64,000 nt of DNA from contig NZ_FPJZ01000007.1 in NCBI RefSeq assembly GCF_900119485.1, positions 40,430-104,429 of the forward strand. Reading direction: 5' to 3'. The stretch is from Thermoactinomyces sp. DSM 45891. Its GTDB lineage: Bacteria > Bacillota > Bacilli > Thermoactinomycetales > Thermoactinomycetaceae. This document shows positions 7,484 through 16,542 of this stretch, in pieces (the first letter of the stretch is position 1; each line of letters begins with the position of its first letter). The notes beneath the pieces are model-generated. The model was not told the origin of the DNA. It saw only the letters and a program-made list of their open reading frames with translations, and made no database searches. The position numbers and the translations under genes were made by a program.

Positions 7484-9965
7484 ATACTTTGAGCAGAATC
7501 TTATTTTTGGCATAGATGGAACCGTCTCTGCTTACTATGAGTTGCAACCCTTTAATTATGATTTTCGCTCGGTGGATGAGCAGTTGGATCTTCTTGGGAA
7601 TCTGGAAACCCTCTACTGGAATATACAAGCTGATACACATGCACTTGTCGTCCCTGAATTTCACAGCTTAGAAGAGCATCGATCGGAGCTATATAGTCAG
7701 CTATCTCCTGATCTCGGGAAGGAGGGGGCTGGATTTATTGAGGCTAGCATGGACCACTTATCGGGGAAGGGTGTACATTCACACCGCTTTTATTTAGGAA
7801 TCAAGCTAAAGGAAAGCCAAGTGAAAAATGGTTCTATTCTTGCAGATCTTGCATATGTATGGAAGGATTTTAAGCGGTATTTGTTAGCTCGTTCGGGAAC
7901 GGAAATTCCTGAAATTTTTGAAGAAGAGATCCAAACGTACCGGACCCAGGAAGAGTTGTTTTACTCTCGAATCAATAGCTGTTTTCGTGTGCGAAGAGTG
8001 GCAACTGAAGACTTTGAGTGGTTGATTAGACGTAGTTTTTACCGAGGAATAGCTAGGACTCCAAAAAGAAAAAATTGGAAACCAGAAGCGACTCCTGTTC
8101 ACATACAAGGAAAAAAAGCACTTCGTCCTGGACGTGATGTACTAACTTTAGCAGAAGGATCTTTTACTGCTATTGCGGGGCGTCGCTTGGAAGTAGAGCA
8201 ATTTGTTCAAGGGGTTTCTCGAAAAGGATACATGGCGTTTTTGACCATTTCCCATATTCCAGATAAAGCACCGTTCCCTGGGATTGAGTGGTTGTATCAG
8301 TTACAAAAACTTTCGTTTCCTGTTGAAGCCTCCGTTAGAACTGAAACCATTGAGTATAGTAAGGCATTAGCTCAAGTTCAAAATAAGAAAAAAGAGCTAA
8401 AAGCAGAAGATGAGCATGCGTCTGAAAGTGGAGAAGATACTTCTTTTCATATTTTAAACAGTCGACAAGAAGCGCTAGAGTTAGAGAACAATCTACGAAC
8501 GGACAAGTTTCCACTATTAACGACATCCATTGTACTATGTGTTTCTGCTACAACGATTGAAGAGTTACATATGAGAATTCAATTAATTAAAGATTTGTAT
8601 AGCGACATGATGGTTCAAATTGAAGTTCCCTACGGAGACCAGTGGCGGGCATTTAATGAATTTTTACCAGGTTCTAAGCGTTACATCACGGATTATATTC
8701 ATCATATGGACCCTACTGCTGTAGCGGCAGGGATGTTTGGTGCAACCCGCCAATTGGGGGATGGTCTGGGTCATTTTATCGGGATGTCACAAAACCTACC
8801 AGTGTTCTTCCAGCATGATCGTGGGCCTAAAGATCCTAGGCTAAGTACGACTGCTTCAGCAGCTTTTATTGGATCACTTGGAGCTGGGAAGTCACTAGGG
8901 GCAAACTTATTGGCTTACCAAGCACTTTTAAATGGATCAAAAGTACTTATTTTTGATCCCAAAGATGAGCGTGGTTACTGGCCAGAGTTATTACCTGAAT
9001 TAAAGCCAATCTCCCGTGTGGTTACACTACGAGCGAGCATGGAGGATCGAGGAAAATTAGACCCGTTATCGGGAGCCCATAATCCAACCGAGTTAACTGC
9101 ATCGGCTGAAACAGCCAAACGAATTCTCCAATTTTTATCGAGAGCGGCTGATGGCACCTATGAAGCGATTTCGATCGGAAAAGCGGTAGACTACGTTGTA
9201 CAAAATGATCCCAAGCCATCGATGACTGCGGTGCTTGAAGCTTTGATCGAGTCGAATAAACTAGCACCAGAGAAGCGGCAAGAGAGTTTAGGAGAGATGG
9301 TAGATGTTCTTCAATATTTAGCGACATCGGGCCAAGGACAGCTTTTGTTTGGTGATGGTAGTCAAGAGGCAATCGATTTATCGAAGCCACTAACCATCTT
9401 GCAGATTGAAGATCTACAGCTACCAGAAGAGAGTCAAACGGATTTTGGACGTATGGGAATTGCCTTATTGATGGCAATTTCAGATTTCTCGCGGAGATTC
9501 TCTCATCAGACAGGTGATGGCTTTAAACTTGTTCTATTTGACGAATCGTGGAGATTAGCGAAGGTTCGTGAAGGCAGAGCGATTTTAGAGGAGCTGGTTC
9601 GTACAGGTAGAAGCAAAAATGCCGCTATATACCTGATTAGCCAGAATGCTAAGGATTTACTAGGGGAAGAGATCCGATCTAATTTAGGATGTCGATTTGT
9701 CTTTCGATGTCGTGACCAGCGAGAAGCGGAAGCAGCTTGCGATATCTTAGGCATCGAGGCAAATGAGTACAACGTGGAGAGAATTCGTAATCTACCAACA
9801 GGAATGTGCTTGCTATCTGATCTTGAAAAATGTGTCAATGAATTAGAGATTCAAATAGTAGAGGAACGAATTTTTCATGCATTCGATACCAGACCGGGCT
9901 CAAATAAGAAGAAGCAAACAGGAATTACCATTGAGCGGATCACTCGGCGGACAGGTACTTCCTAA
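7455..9965 (+). CDS. virB4: VirB4-like conjugation ATPase (TcpF/ConE type)
   Basis: An 836-residue cytosolic ATPase. The N-terminal half (1-420) is the VirB4 docking domain. The C-terminal half is an AAA+ motor with Walker A at 473-480 (GSLGAGKS), a FDPKDE strand after it, Walker B at 693-697 (VLFDE) and the ISQN sensor motif. This matches ConE and TcpF, which power Gram-positive conjugation. A GAGGTGA SD site lies just before ATG-ATG. The 29-base overlap with tcpE suggests coupled translation and a shared complex. Confidence 0.9.
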   Translation: MMPNIPFPIKYFEQNLIFGIDGTVSAYYELQPFNYDFRSVDEQLDLLGNLETLYWNIQADTHALVVPEFHSLEEHRSELYSQLSPDLGKEGAGFIEASMDHLSGKGVHSHRFYLGIKLKESQVKNGSILADLAYVWKDFKRYLLARSGTEIPEIFEEEIQTYRTQEELFYSRINSCFRVRRVATEDFEWLIRRSFYRGIARTPKRKNWKPEATPVHIQGKKALRPGRDVLTLAEGSFTAIAGRRLEVEQFVQGVSRKGYMAFLTISHIPDKAPFPGIEWLYQLQKLSFPVEASVRTETIEYSKALAQVQNKKKELKAEDEHASESGEDTSFHILNSRQEALELENNLRTDKFPLLTTSIVLCVSATTIEELHMRIQLIKDLYSDMMVQIEVPYGDQWRAFNEFLPGSKRYITDYIHHMDPTAVAAGMFGATRQLGDGLGHFIGMSQNLPVFFQHDRGPKDPRLSTTASAAFIGSLGAGKSLGANLLAYQALLNGSKVLIFDPKDERGYWPELLPELKPISRVVTLRASMEDRGKLDPLSGAHNPTELTASAETAKRILQFLSRAADGTYEAISIGKAVDYVVQNDPKPSMTAVLEALIESNKLAPEKRQESLGEMVDVLQYLATSGQGQLLFGDGSQEAIDLSKPLTILQIEDLQLPEESQTDFGRMGIALLMAISDFSRRFSHQTGDGFKLVLFDESWRLAKVREGRAILEELVRTGRSKNAAIYLISQNAKDLLGEEIRSNLGCRFVFRCRDQREAEAACDILGIEANEYNVERIRNLPTGMCLLSDLEKCVNELEIQIVEERIFHAFDTRPGSNKKKQTGITIERITRRTGTS

Positions 9966-10119
9966 TATTCGTATCATTTCTAGGTATATATGTACGTATG
10001 TTGGGAATTTACGTCTGTGGGCTACGAGGCAGAACACGTCAAACCAGGAAGAAAACTTGGCTCTTTATGGAGTTTTGTAAAGTTTTTCGTAGCGGGAAAA
10101 GAAAAAAGGAGAAGAGTGG

Positions 10120-11688
10120 ATGAACAAAAAAAGATGGCTACCCATGAGCTTCATCCTTCTGTTTATCTGCCTCATCTGTAGCCGCGATCTAGTCTATGCA
10201 GAAGAGACAGGGCAAGAAAGTTCCACAGCTGCAGGGGAAGCTCAAACACAAAGTGCAGAAGGCAACAATATGTTGTTTGATGTTTTTACAAGATTTCCGG
10301 AAGAAAAGATACAGAAATCAAAAGAAGCAGGTTATGAAGTAAACTATGCCAGATATGACTCGAGCCGGTATACTTTGGAGTTTGAGGCGGATGGACAAAA
10401 CTGGTGGGATATAGCTGAAAAAGCTGAAAATATCGGGCATTACACCTTGTATCAACTAGATAACACGATCTGGCAGGTAATCCTTAGTTGGGATTTTACA
10501 GTCATTTCTGCCATCCAGAGCGCATTTTCATTAGATATTGTAAATGAGTTTGCAGAAACAGTTGAGAAAACGATTCAACAGTTTGCTGGCTTTAATGGAA
10601 CTACTATCATATCGGGCAAAGGGTTATGGGGAGGATTTATCTTATTTGTAATCGTCATTTCAGGAGCTTGGTTTGCTTATAGAGGCTTATATAAACGGGA
10701 CCAGACAAATGCGGTTTCAAGCATTATTACGATGATGGTAATCTTCATGGCATCGTTGGCCTTCTTTGCGAATGCTGGTGGGATTATGAAGGATCTAAAT
10801 GCGATTAGCAGTGGGATCAGTACGGAGTTGATGGGGATTTCATTGAATCTAGGTGACGTGGGAACCAATGGAGGGAGTTCTGAGGATGATGTAGTAGATG
10901 GGATTCGAAATGGTGCTGGAAAACCACAAAACTCGAATGAAGTAAAAGCTTCTCCAGTTACCTATCCGTTTCGCTTAGCAGATCAAGTGTATCACCTACT
11001 CATTTATGAACCCTATTTGATGCTTCAATATGGCAATGTGGACGGCTCCGACGCTGTTAACTATGCTAGGGCGAAGAAGTTACTAAGCCAAAAGCCTGGT
11101 AGCGAAGCCAGGAAACAAGTTGTTAAACAAGAAGTGCTCGGGACAGATGGAAATCCTCCTAATATCATGATGACAACCAAAGGCACTTTCCAACGACTAA
11201 GCATTCTATTGTTGCTCGGAATTACTCACTTTGTAATAGGTATTGTGTTCTTTTTAACAGCAGGGGCAGTTATTCTCTATCAATTTTTCTTTATCATTTT
11301 TGCTCTATTTGCTCCGATCGCGTTACTACTGGCACTCTATCCTGCATGGTCAAGTATTGCGGTCAATTGGTTAAAAACATTTTTAGGATATCAATTAATC
11401 AAAATCATATTAGGCGTCTTTTTAAGTATCTTGCTTACGATCTCGAATTTCCTCTATCGCCTGACTCCGCCTAAGGATTATGGATATTCATGGACCATCA
11501 TTATGCAGTTGATTTTAGTGGTGGGAGTTATGTGGAAAAGAAAAGAGTTGTATGGAGTATTAAATACAACGTTTTCTGGGAAGCCCGACAAGGGAATTGC
11601 GGACCCTGGCTTGCGCAATATGCTAAATAAGATCAATCAGTATGCTTCAAACACTTCTACTAGACTTGGAAAAATTCGACGTAAATAG
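10120..11688 (+). CDS. VirB6/ConG-like channel protein with Sec signal peptide
   Basis: A 522-residue polytopic membrane protein. Residues 1-27 form a cleavable signal peptide ending VYA. An extracellular segment of about 140 residues follows. The membrane helices are at about 172-188 and 202-220, then a cluster of four or five at 365-480. This topology fits the VirB6-like proteins of Gram-positive conjugative elements (the CD3337/EF1877 group, ConG), which form the inner part of the channel. AAAAGGAGAAG precedes the ATG. The 154 bases before it hold no convincing gene. Confidence 0.78.
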   Translation: MNKKRWLPMSFILLFICLICSRDLVYAEETGQESSTAAGEAQTQSAEGNNMLFDVFTRFPEEKIQKSKEAGYEVNYARYDSSRYTLEFEADGQNWWDIAEKAENIGHYTLYQLDNTIWQVILSWDFTVISAIQSAFSLDIVNEFAETVEKTIQQFAGFNGTTIISGKGLWGGFILFVIVISGAWFAYRGLYKRDQTNAVSSIITMMVIFMASLAFFANAGGIMKDLNAISSGISTELMGISLNLGDVGTNGGSSEDDVVDGIRNGAGKPQNSNEVKASPVTYPFRLADQVYHLLIYEPYLMLQYGNVDGSDAVNYARAKKLLSQKPGSEARKQVVKQEVLGTDGNPPNIMMTTKGTFQRLSILLLLGITHFVIGIVFFLTAGAVILYQFFFIIFALFAPIALLLALYPAWSSIAVNWLKTFLGYQLIKIILGVFLSILLTISNFLYRLTPPKDYGYSWTIIMQLILVVGVMWKRKELYGVLNTTFSGKPDKGIADPGLRNMLNKINQYASNTSTRLGKIRRK

Positions 11689-11762
11689 TGGTAGAATCTT
11701 TTGTCTCCAGAAGATTATGGATCAATGTGATAGTTGATTCAAAAAAGGTGGGATTACGTGGT

Positions 11763-14363
11763 ATGAGTTGGCTAAAAGAGCCTAAAGGCGGCGATGATCA
11801 GCTCAAAGGAATTCCTAGGCTTGTATTGTTCTATATGGTCATACCAGTAGGCGTTCTTTTGCTCTTAGTACAAGTTTGGCCTTATCTGGAAGAAACGCTA
11901 GAAGGAAGAAAAACGGGTCAGGCCGTTGCAAACGAGACGAAAAAAGTGGTAGTGGATACAGCAGGCTCTCTCGGGGATATAGCACTGCAAGTTTTGTTTT
12001 GGGGTTTGTTAGTAGCGGCTATAGGTGCAGTATTGTGGGCGGTAGGAGGTTATATTTTGTACCGTTATTACAGGCAACAAGCCCTTCTGCAAGCCAGATA
12101 TATTCGGATTTTGCCTTCCGACGATACGATTTTGGATGTTGAAAAGATAACAGTCTTAACTCGTACTTTTGGAGAGATGCATCGCCATCGCCGTCACCGT
12201 GTGTTATGGGGTCCCCCTTGGTTCCGATTACGATTTGCGATGCCACTTGGCAGCAATGAGATCGGCATATATCTTTCATTTCCACTCGACAAAAAGAGTA
12301 GTGTCATTGATACCATTCGGGGTACGTATCCCAATGCGGAGATTCATGATCTAAAACCAAGCCAATTTCCACAACCTACAAAGGGTGGGGTAGGAGGGAT
12401 TTTTACCGATCAATGGGGAAAAAGAAAGGGGTTGCCTTTGGCCTCTCTCGAGCAGAAAAAGGCCAGTATGTTAGGAGATGTATTAAACTGTTTACGACCA
12501 GGATCTTTTATCGACCTTCAATTTTCCCCTGTAAAATGGAGTCGCTTTGAAAAGAGATTTGAAGGTGCATATGATGATTTGAAAGATAAAAAAATGAGTG
12601 ATTTGGACCCTGAAGAAAAGCAAAGGAAGATTAGTCTCATAAAACGTACAACAGGGAGAGAGCTCCCTTTTAAAATGAGATTATCGATTTGGTCAAACTC
12701 ACCACAAGCTGTTTCCGTGATTCGATCCACTGCAGAATCGATTACAACGACCATGAATTATGATGGTGCGATTCGATTCTGGCTACAATCTCGTTGGAAT
12801 CCGATGGCGGATGTGAATCCGATTCCGACACCACTACCAGGTAGTTTCATGATTTGGTCAGGAGAAGAGATGGCCAATTTATTTCACTTACCACCTGGCA
12901 GTCATTTTATTTACCAAGATCCTGAGCCAAATGATGAAGATCCTAGGGGGAAGCTCCTACACATTTCTCAAAATCAACGGTCCTTAGCAGAAAGTGAGTG
13001 GACGGAAGGGGTATTGATTGGAAAAGTGAAGCACCCACTCTATACACGAGAGGTGAGGGTTCCTCATGAACACCTTAGTAGGAACTTCCTTTTAACAGGA
13101 GCGAGTGGGATGGGCAAGTCTAGCGCAGGAGTTGAGATGATCCAATCGATGATCGATGATTGGATTCAAAATCCAGAAGCTCCTGGTTTCACCATTATTG
13201 ATCCCGCTAGAGAAATTATTGCGATTATTGAAAATCGATTGCGTTATTTAGAAGGAACAGGGGTCCCTATTCCAAAGGAAAAGATACACCATTTTAACCT
13301 AAGTACCGATACGACTCATGTAGTAGGACTTAACTTACTACATCCCATTTCCGATATTCCGGTTAACGAGTTGTCGGAACAGATTGCTGACATTCTATTG
13401 TTTGAACAAATTCCAAGTGACCTACAGGCCCGCACACGCCGTTTATTAGCTATGGCAATTCATAGTTTACTAGAAGACAATGTGACTCACACAGTTCTGG
13501 GAATTGATGATTTCTTCCGCAATGAGAAGTTTCGTCACAGTGTACTTGAAAATGGAAAAGATCCTTATGTAAAAAGATATTGGGCTAAATTTGATCAACA
13601 GATGAACTTGGAGATTGAACCGATTTTGGCCCAAATTGATCCTCTACTACAAGATCCGACTATGCGAAGAATCTTCCTACAAAAAGAGTCGTTGTTTGCT
13701 TACAAGAAGGCCATGGATGAAGGCCATCTCGTGTTTTTTGATTTGTATGGTATGCAAGACAATGAGGTGAAAGTGACAGTTGGACACCTCGTTCATCTTT
13801 ATCATCAGTATTCCAAACAACGCGACTACAGTGCTAGGTTTCATCTTATGTTAGTGGAAGAAGCTCATCTCGTTCAGATCCCTATTGTGACGGCTCTATT
13901 ATCAGAGGATGCAAAGGATAATTTTGGAATCGGACTGGTTACGAGAGATATTGACTCATTTCATGAAGAGAATTTTATGCAGGCCATAAAGGGCAATATT
14001 GGAATGATTCTAAGTTGTGCCCAACACGAGGGGGCTGATGAAGTAGAAAGCCTGACGCGTGGATTGGTTAAAACTACCTTCTTAGAACGACTACAGGAGC
14101 GAAATGTCGCTGTTTATTTACGGACAAAGAAAAATCAACGTAGCCATACGACAGTATGTATAGTTGAAAATGATCCGCCATTTGTTTATTTACCAGATGG
14201 AAAAATAGCTGATCACCGCACGGAGGAACTAGGGTTTGCCAGGAGATGGGGATTAGATTGGGGGCTAGAAATAATGAGGCAGTCTGCTGAAGCTCGCCCT
14301 ATTGAAGAGATTGATCCCCAAATTGCTGAATATATGACCGAAAACTACAACATCCATGATTAA
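11763..14363 (+). CDS. VirD4/HerA-like membrane ATPase (putative coupling protein)
   Basis: An 866-residue protein. Two N-terminal membrane helices (about 19-40 and 70-95) are followed by a roughly 300-residue linker domain and a RecA-like motor. Walker A is at 446-453 (GASGMGKS), then a TIIDPAREI strand. The Walker B position has two glutamates (LVEEAH, Glu699-Glu700) where Asp-Glu is usual. The N-terminal helices plus this motor are the layout of type IV coupling proteins. I chose the ATG at 11763, which has AAAGGTGGG 10 bases upstream. A GTG at 11688, overlapping the previous stop, would add 25 residues. The substrate (DNA or protein) cannot be told from sequence. No relaxase gene is nearby. 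Confidence 0.75.
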   Translation: MSWLKEPKGGDDQLKGIPRLVLFYMVIPVGVLLLLVQVWPYLEETLEGRKTGQAVANETKKVVVDTAGSLGDIALQVLFWGLLVAAIGAVLWAVGGYILYRYYRQQALLQARYIRILPSDDTILDVEKITVLTRTFGEMHRHRRHRVLWGPPWFRLRFAMPLGSNEIGIYLSFPLDKKSSVIDTIRGTYPNAEIHDLKPSQFPQPTKGGVGGIFTDQWGKRKGLPLASLEQKKASMLGDVLNCLRPGSFIDLQFSPVKWSRFEKRFEGAYDDLKDKKMSDLDPEEKQRKISLIKRTTGRELPFKMRLSIWSNSPQAVSVIRSTAESITTTMNYDGAIRFWLQSRWNPMADVNPIPTPLPGSFMIWSGEEMANLFHLPPGSHFIYQDPEPNDEDPRGKLLHISQNQRSLAESEWTEGVLIGKVKHPLYTREVRVPHEHLSRNFLLTGASGMGKSSAGVEMIQSMIDDWIQNPEAPGFTIIDPAREIIAIIENRLRYLEGTGVPIPKEKIHHFNLSTDTTHVVGLNLLHPISDIPVNELSEQIADILLFEQIPSDLQARTRRLLAMAIHSLLEDNVTHTVLGIDDFFRNEKFRHSVLENGKDPYVKRYWAKFDQQMNLEIEPILAQIDPLLQDPTMRRIFLQKESLFAYKKAMDEGHLVFFDLYGMQDNEVKVTVGHLVHLYHQYSKQRDYSARFHLMLVEEAHLVQIPIVTALLSEDAKDNFGIGLVTRDIDSFHEENFMQAIKGNIGMILSCAQHEGADEVESLTRGLVKTTFLERLQERNVAVYLRTKKNQRSHTTVCIVENDPPFVYLPDGKIADHRTEELGFARRWGLDWGLEIMRQSAEARPIEEIDPQIAEYMTENYNIHD

Positions 14364-14400
14364 CTCTGTTTAACAGACATCAGTTTGGGGTGATGGAGAA

Positions 14401-14682
14401 GTGAAACAGCTAATAAAAACAATAGGTCCTTTTCTTGAGATCTTTCTTATTAGTTACTTTATGGGCTTCGCGTATGGGAACGCAGTGGCGGTCATGAGTA
14501 TCATCTTTTTGTGTATCATGAGTTATTTTATAAGACCCTTTATCATTCCGCTTGGTTGGGGGATGGCAGCATGTACGGTGATATGGGCATCAGATCAGTT
14601 TTCGTTGATCGATGCTCTACTCTTTGCGGGACTGGTAGGAGGATTTCGCTATTTGCTGATGCGCTTTAAAATATGGAGCTAG
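14401..14682 (+). CDS. Small membrane protein, last gene of the secretion operon
   Basis: A 93-residue, very hydrophobic protein with three predicted membrane helices (about 9-28, 30-50 and 58-86) and a short basic C terminus. It starts at GTG after a GATGGAGAA SD site, 37 bases behind the coupling-protein gene, and is followed by the operon terminator. I do not recognise the family. Its place suggests a small accessory part of the channel. Confidence 0.65.
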   Translation: MKQLIKTIGPFLEIFLISYFMGFAYGNAVAVMSIIFLCIMSYFIRPFIIPLGWGMAACTVIWASDQFSLIDALLFAGLVGGFRYLLMRFKIWS

Positions 14683-14689
14683 CATTATA

Positions 14690-14727
14690 AAAATCAGGAG
14701 CTTGCAATAGGCTTCTGATTTTTTTTG
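14690..14727 (+). terminator. Terminator of the secretion operon
   Basis: AAAATCAGGAGC pairs with GCTTCTGATTTT (one wobble), followed by eight T residues. It ends the operon that began at 4528. Confidence 0.85.
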
Positions 14728-14873
14728 TAAATTGGAGGTCAAAATAATAGCTATTTTTTTGATATATGAGGTAAAATGTTTACCAAGCAAATTTAATAGA
14801 ATGTTGTTATTTAGATAATGTAAATATTTTTCATTCTTGAAGACTGAACTTACATGAAGGAGGTACCCGTTTA

Positions 14874-15764
14874 GTGCTGAATCGGTGCTGGACATTGCGG
14901 ACAAAGGTAATACTTTGGATTAGTATGATAAACATGTTAGCGATCTTGGTTGGTATCTTCTTTCTGTACCGAGATCATAGGGAAATCGATATCGGATGGA
15001 TAATCGGAGTCCCCATGGGGATTTTGGCTATCGAATGGTTTGCTACGATCAAATTGTCTAAGTACATAAAAAAGCGTATTCATAATGAATTGCATAAGGA
15101 GTTATCTCAAGTTCATGAATATATGGAATCGATGAGGGCTAAAGCGCACGAGTTTCAAAATACTCTTTATGCGATTTCTGGTTTAATACAGCTACAATCA
15201 TATGACGAGGCTATATCTCTTATCCAACAAGAATCGCAGCTTCATCAAGATCAGATATTAGTATGGACGAAAAAAGTGAAAGATAAAAGAATATCTGCTA
15301 TCTTAATTGGGTATTACAATCATGCAAAGGAAATGAAAGTAGCTTTGCAGATTGATCCAGCTACGTATATTCCTGAACATATCAATATTCTAAATATAAC
15401 ATCATTTATCTCATTGTTGGGTAATTTGGTCTTAAATGCAATGGAAGAATTGCAAAAGGTGCAGGGTGAAAGAAAAATACGGATTTTTATGGAATGTGTA
15501 GAAGATACATTGGTTTTAGAAGTAGAAGATAATGGTTTTGGGATTAGAGATGAGATGTTTCCGTTTATCTTTGAAAAAGGATTCTCGACAAAATCGATTA
15601 CACGTTCTGAAAAACGTGGCTTTGGATTGTGGAAAGTAAAACAAATTGTAGAGGAGCATGGTGGCACTGTATTGGTAGAAAGAGGGAATTGGGATGGGAC
15701 TCTCTTTGCCATTACGCTACCATTGAAAGGGGATGTGAGACTTGATAGAAGTGTTAATTATTGA
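14874..15764 (+). CDS. CitA/DcuS-like sensor kinase with reduced sensor
   Basis: A 296-residue histidine kinase. Two membrane helices (about 12-32 and 40-58) are separated by only about eight residues, so the large external sensor of CitA/DcuS kinases is missing, and so is the PAS domain. The Spo0B-like helix carries His92 in AHEFQNTLY, typical of this family. The ATP-binding domain has N-box NLVLNAMEE, G1 box DNGFGI and GFGLW. GAAGGAGGT precedes the GTG start. The next gene, its regulator, overlaps by 23 bases. Input must come from the membrane, a partner protein or the cytosol (inference). Confidence 0.85.
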   Translation: MLNRCWTLRTKVILWISMINMLAILVGIFFLYRDHREIDIGWIIGVPMGILAIEWFATIKLSKYIKKRIHNELHKELSQVHEYMESMRAKAHEFQNTLYAISGLIQLQSYDEAISLIQQESQLHQDQILVWTKKVKDKRISAILIGYYNHAKEMKVALQIDPATYIPEHINILNITSFISLLGNLVLNAMEELQKVQGERKIRIFMECVEDTLVLEVEDNGFGIRDEMFPFIFEKGFSTKSITRSEKRGFGLWKVKQIVEEHGGTVLVERGNWDGTLFAITLPLKGDVRLDRSVNY

Positions 15765-16440
15765 GGATGATCGGCGAGTTGCTGAGATTAATCGGCGTTT
15801 TTTGGAGAAAATGAAAGGATTTAAATTAATAGCAATTGCCTGTTCTGGGGAAGAAGCAAAAGAGTATTTAGAAGTGATGAAGCCACAGTTGGTTCTTTTA
15901 GATGTATATCTTCCAGATATATCAGGAAGCGATTTAGTATGGTATATCAGAAAGACTTATAAAGACATAGATATTATCATGATGACAGCTACTGGAGAAA
16001 CAGAGACCGTTCAAGAAGCTTTGCGTGGAGGGGTCTTTGATTATCTAGTAAAGCCGATTACGTTGGATCGTTTCAGACAGAGCCTGGATAAATATAAAGA
16101 ACGTATCCAGTTCATTCATTCGATGAAAGTGATGGGCCAAGACGAAGTGGATTATCTCATACATCGGGGAGTACGCGAGGAAATAGGAGGAATTCATACG
16201 ATGTCACTTCCGAAAGGGATTGACCCGACGACACTCGAAAAAGTGGAACGAGTTGTGTTAGGGAATGGAGATTCTGGATTGACAGCTGAACAAGTAGGAC
16301 GAAAACTAGGAGCGAGTAGAACAACAGCAAGGCGTTATCTCGAATATTTGGTTTCTACAGAGAGGCTACGAGCAGATTTAGCATATGGAACGATCGGTCG
16401 ACCTGAACGTAGATACGGGATGAAAGCAGATAACATGTGA
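15742..16440 (+). CDS. CitT/DcuR-family response regulator
   Basis: A 232-residue regulator. The receiver domain (1-120) has acidic Glu8-Asp9-Asp10, phospho-acceptor Asp54 (VLLDVYLP) and Lys104 (LVKPI). The C-terminal part (about 165-230) is the helix-turn-helix of CitT/DctR-type regulators, with GASRTTARRYLEYL as the recognition region. The TTG start lies inside the kinase gene behind a GGGGAT SD site. Targets are not known. The two nearest candidates are the secretion operon upstream and the polyketide genes downstream. Confidence 0.87.
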   Translation: MIEVLIIEDDRRVAEINRRFLEKMKGFKLIAIACSGEEAKEYLEVMKPQLVLLDVYLPDISGSDLVWYIRKTYKDIDIIMMTATGETETVQEALRGGVFDYLVKPITLDRFRQSLDKYKERIQFIHSMKVMGQDEVDYLIHRGVREEIGGIHTMSLPKGIDPTTLEKVERVVLGNGDSGLTAEQVGRKLGASRTTARRYLEYLVSTERLRADLAYGTIGRPERRYGMKADNM

Positions 16441-16542
16441 TCGTATGCGATTCATACATATTTTCCCTCATCATTTCTATTTTTTCTACATGTTTCCAAT
16501 TTGAGTGGGAATAGTATAGAAAACGACTTGAGGAGGGATAAG

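Noticed and set aside
9877..10181. Two short plus-strand ORFs between the VirB4 and VirB6-like genes
   Set aside because: Both overlap neighbouring genes in other frames and have no SD site.
4528..14682. A complete integrative conjugative element
   Set aside because: No relaxase, integrase, excisionase, tRNA target or direct-repeat ends are visible in the window.
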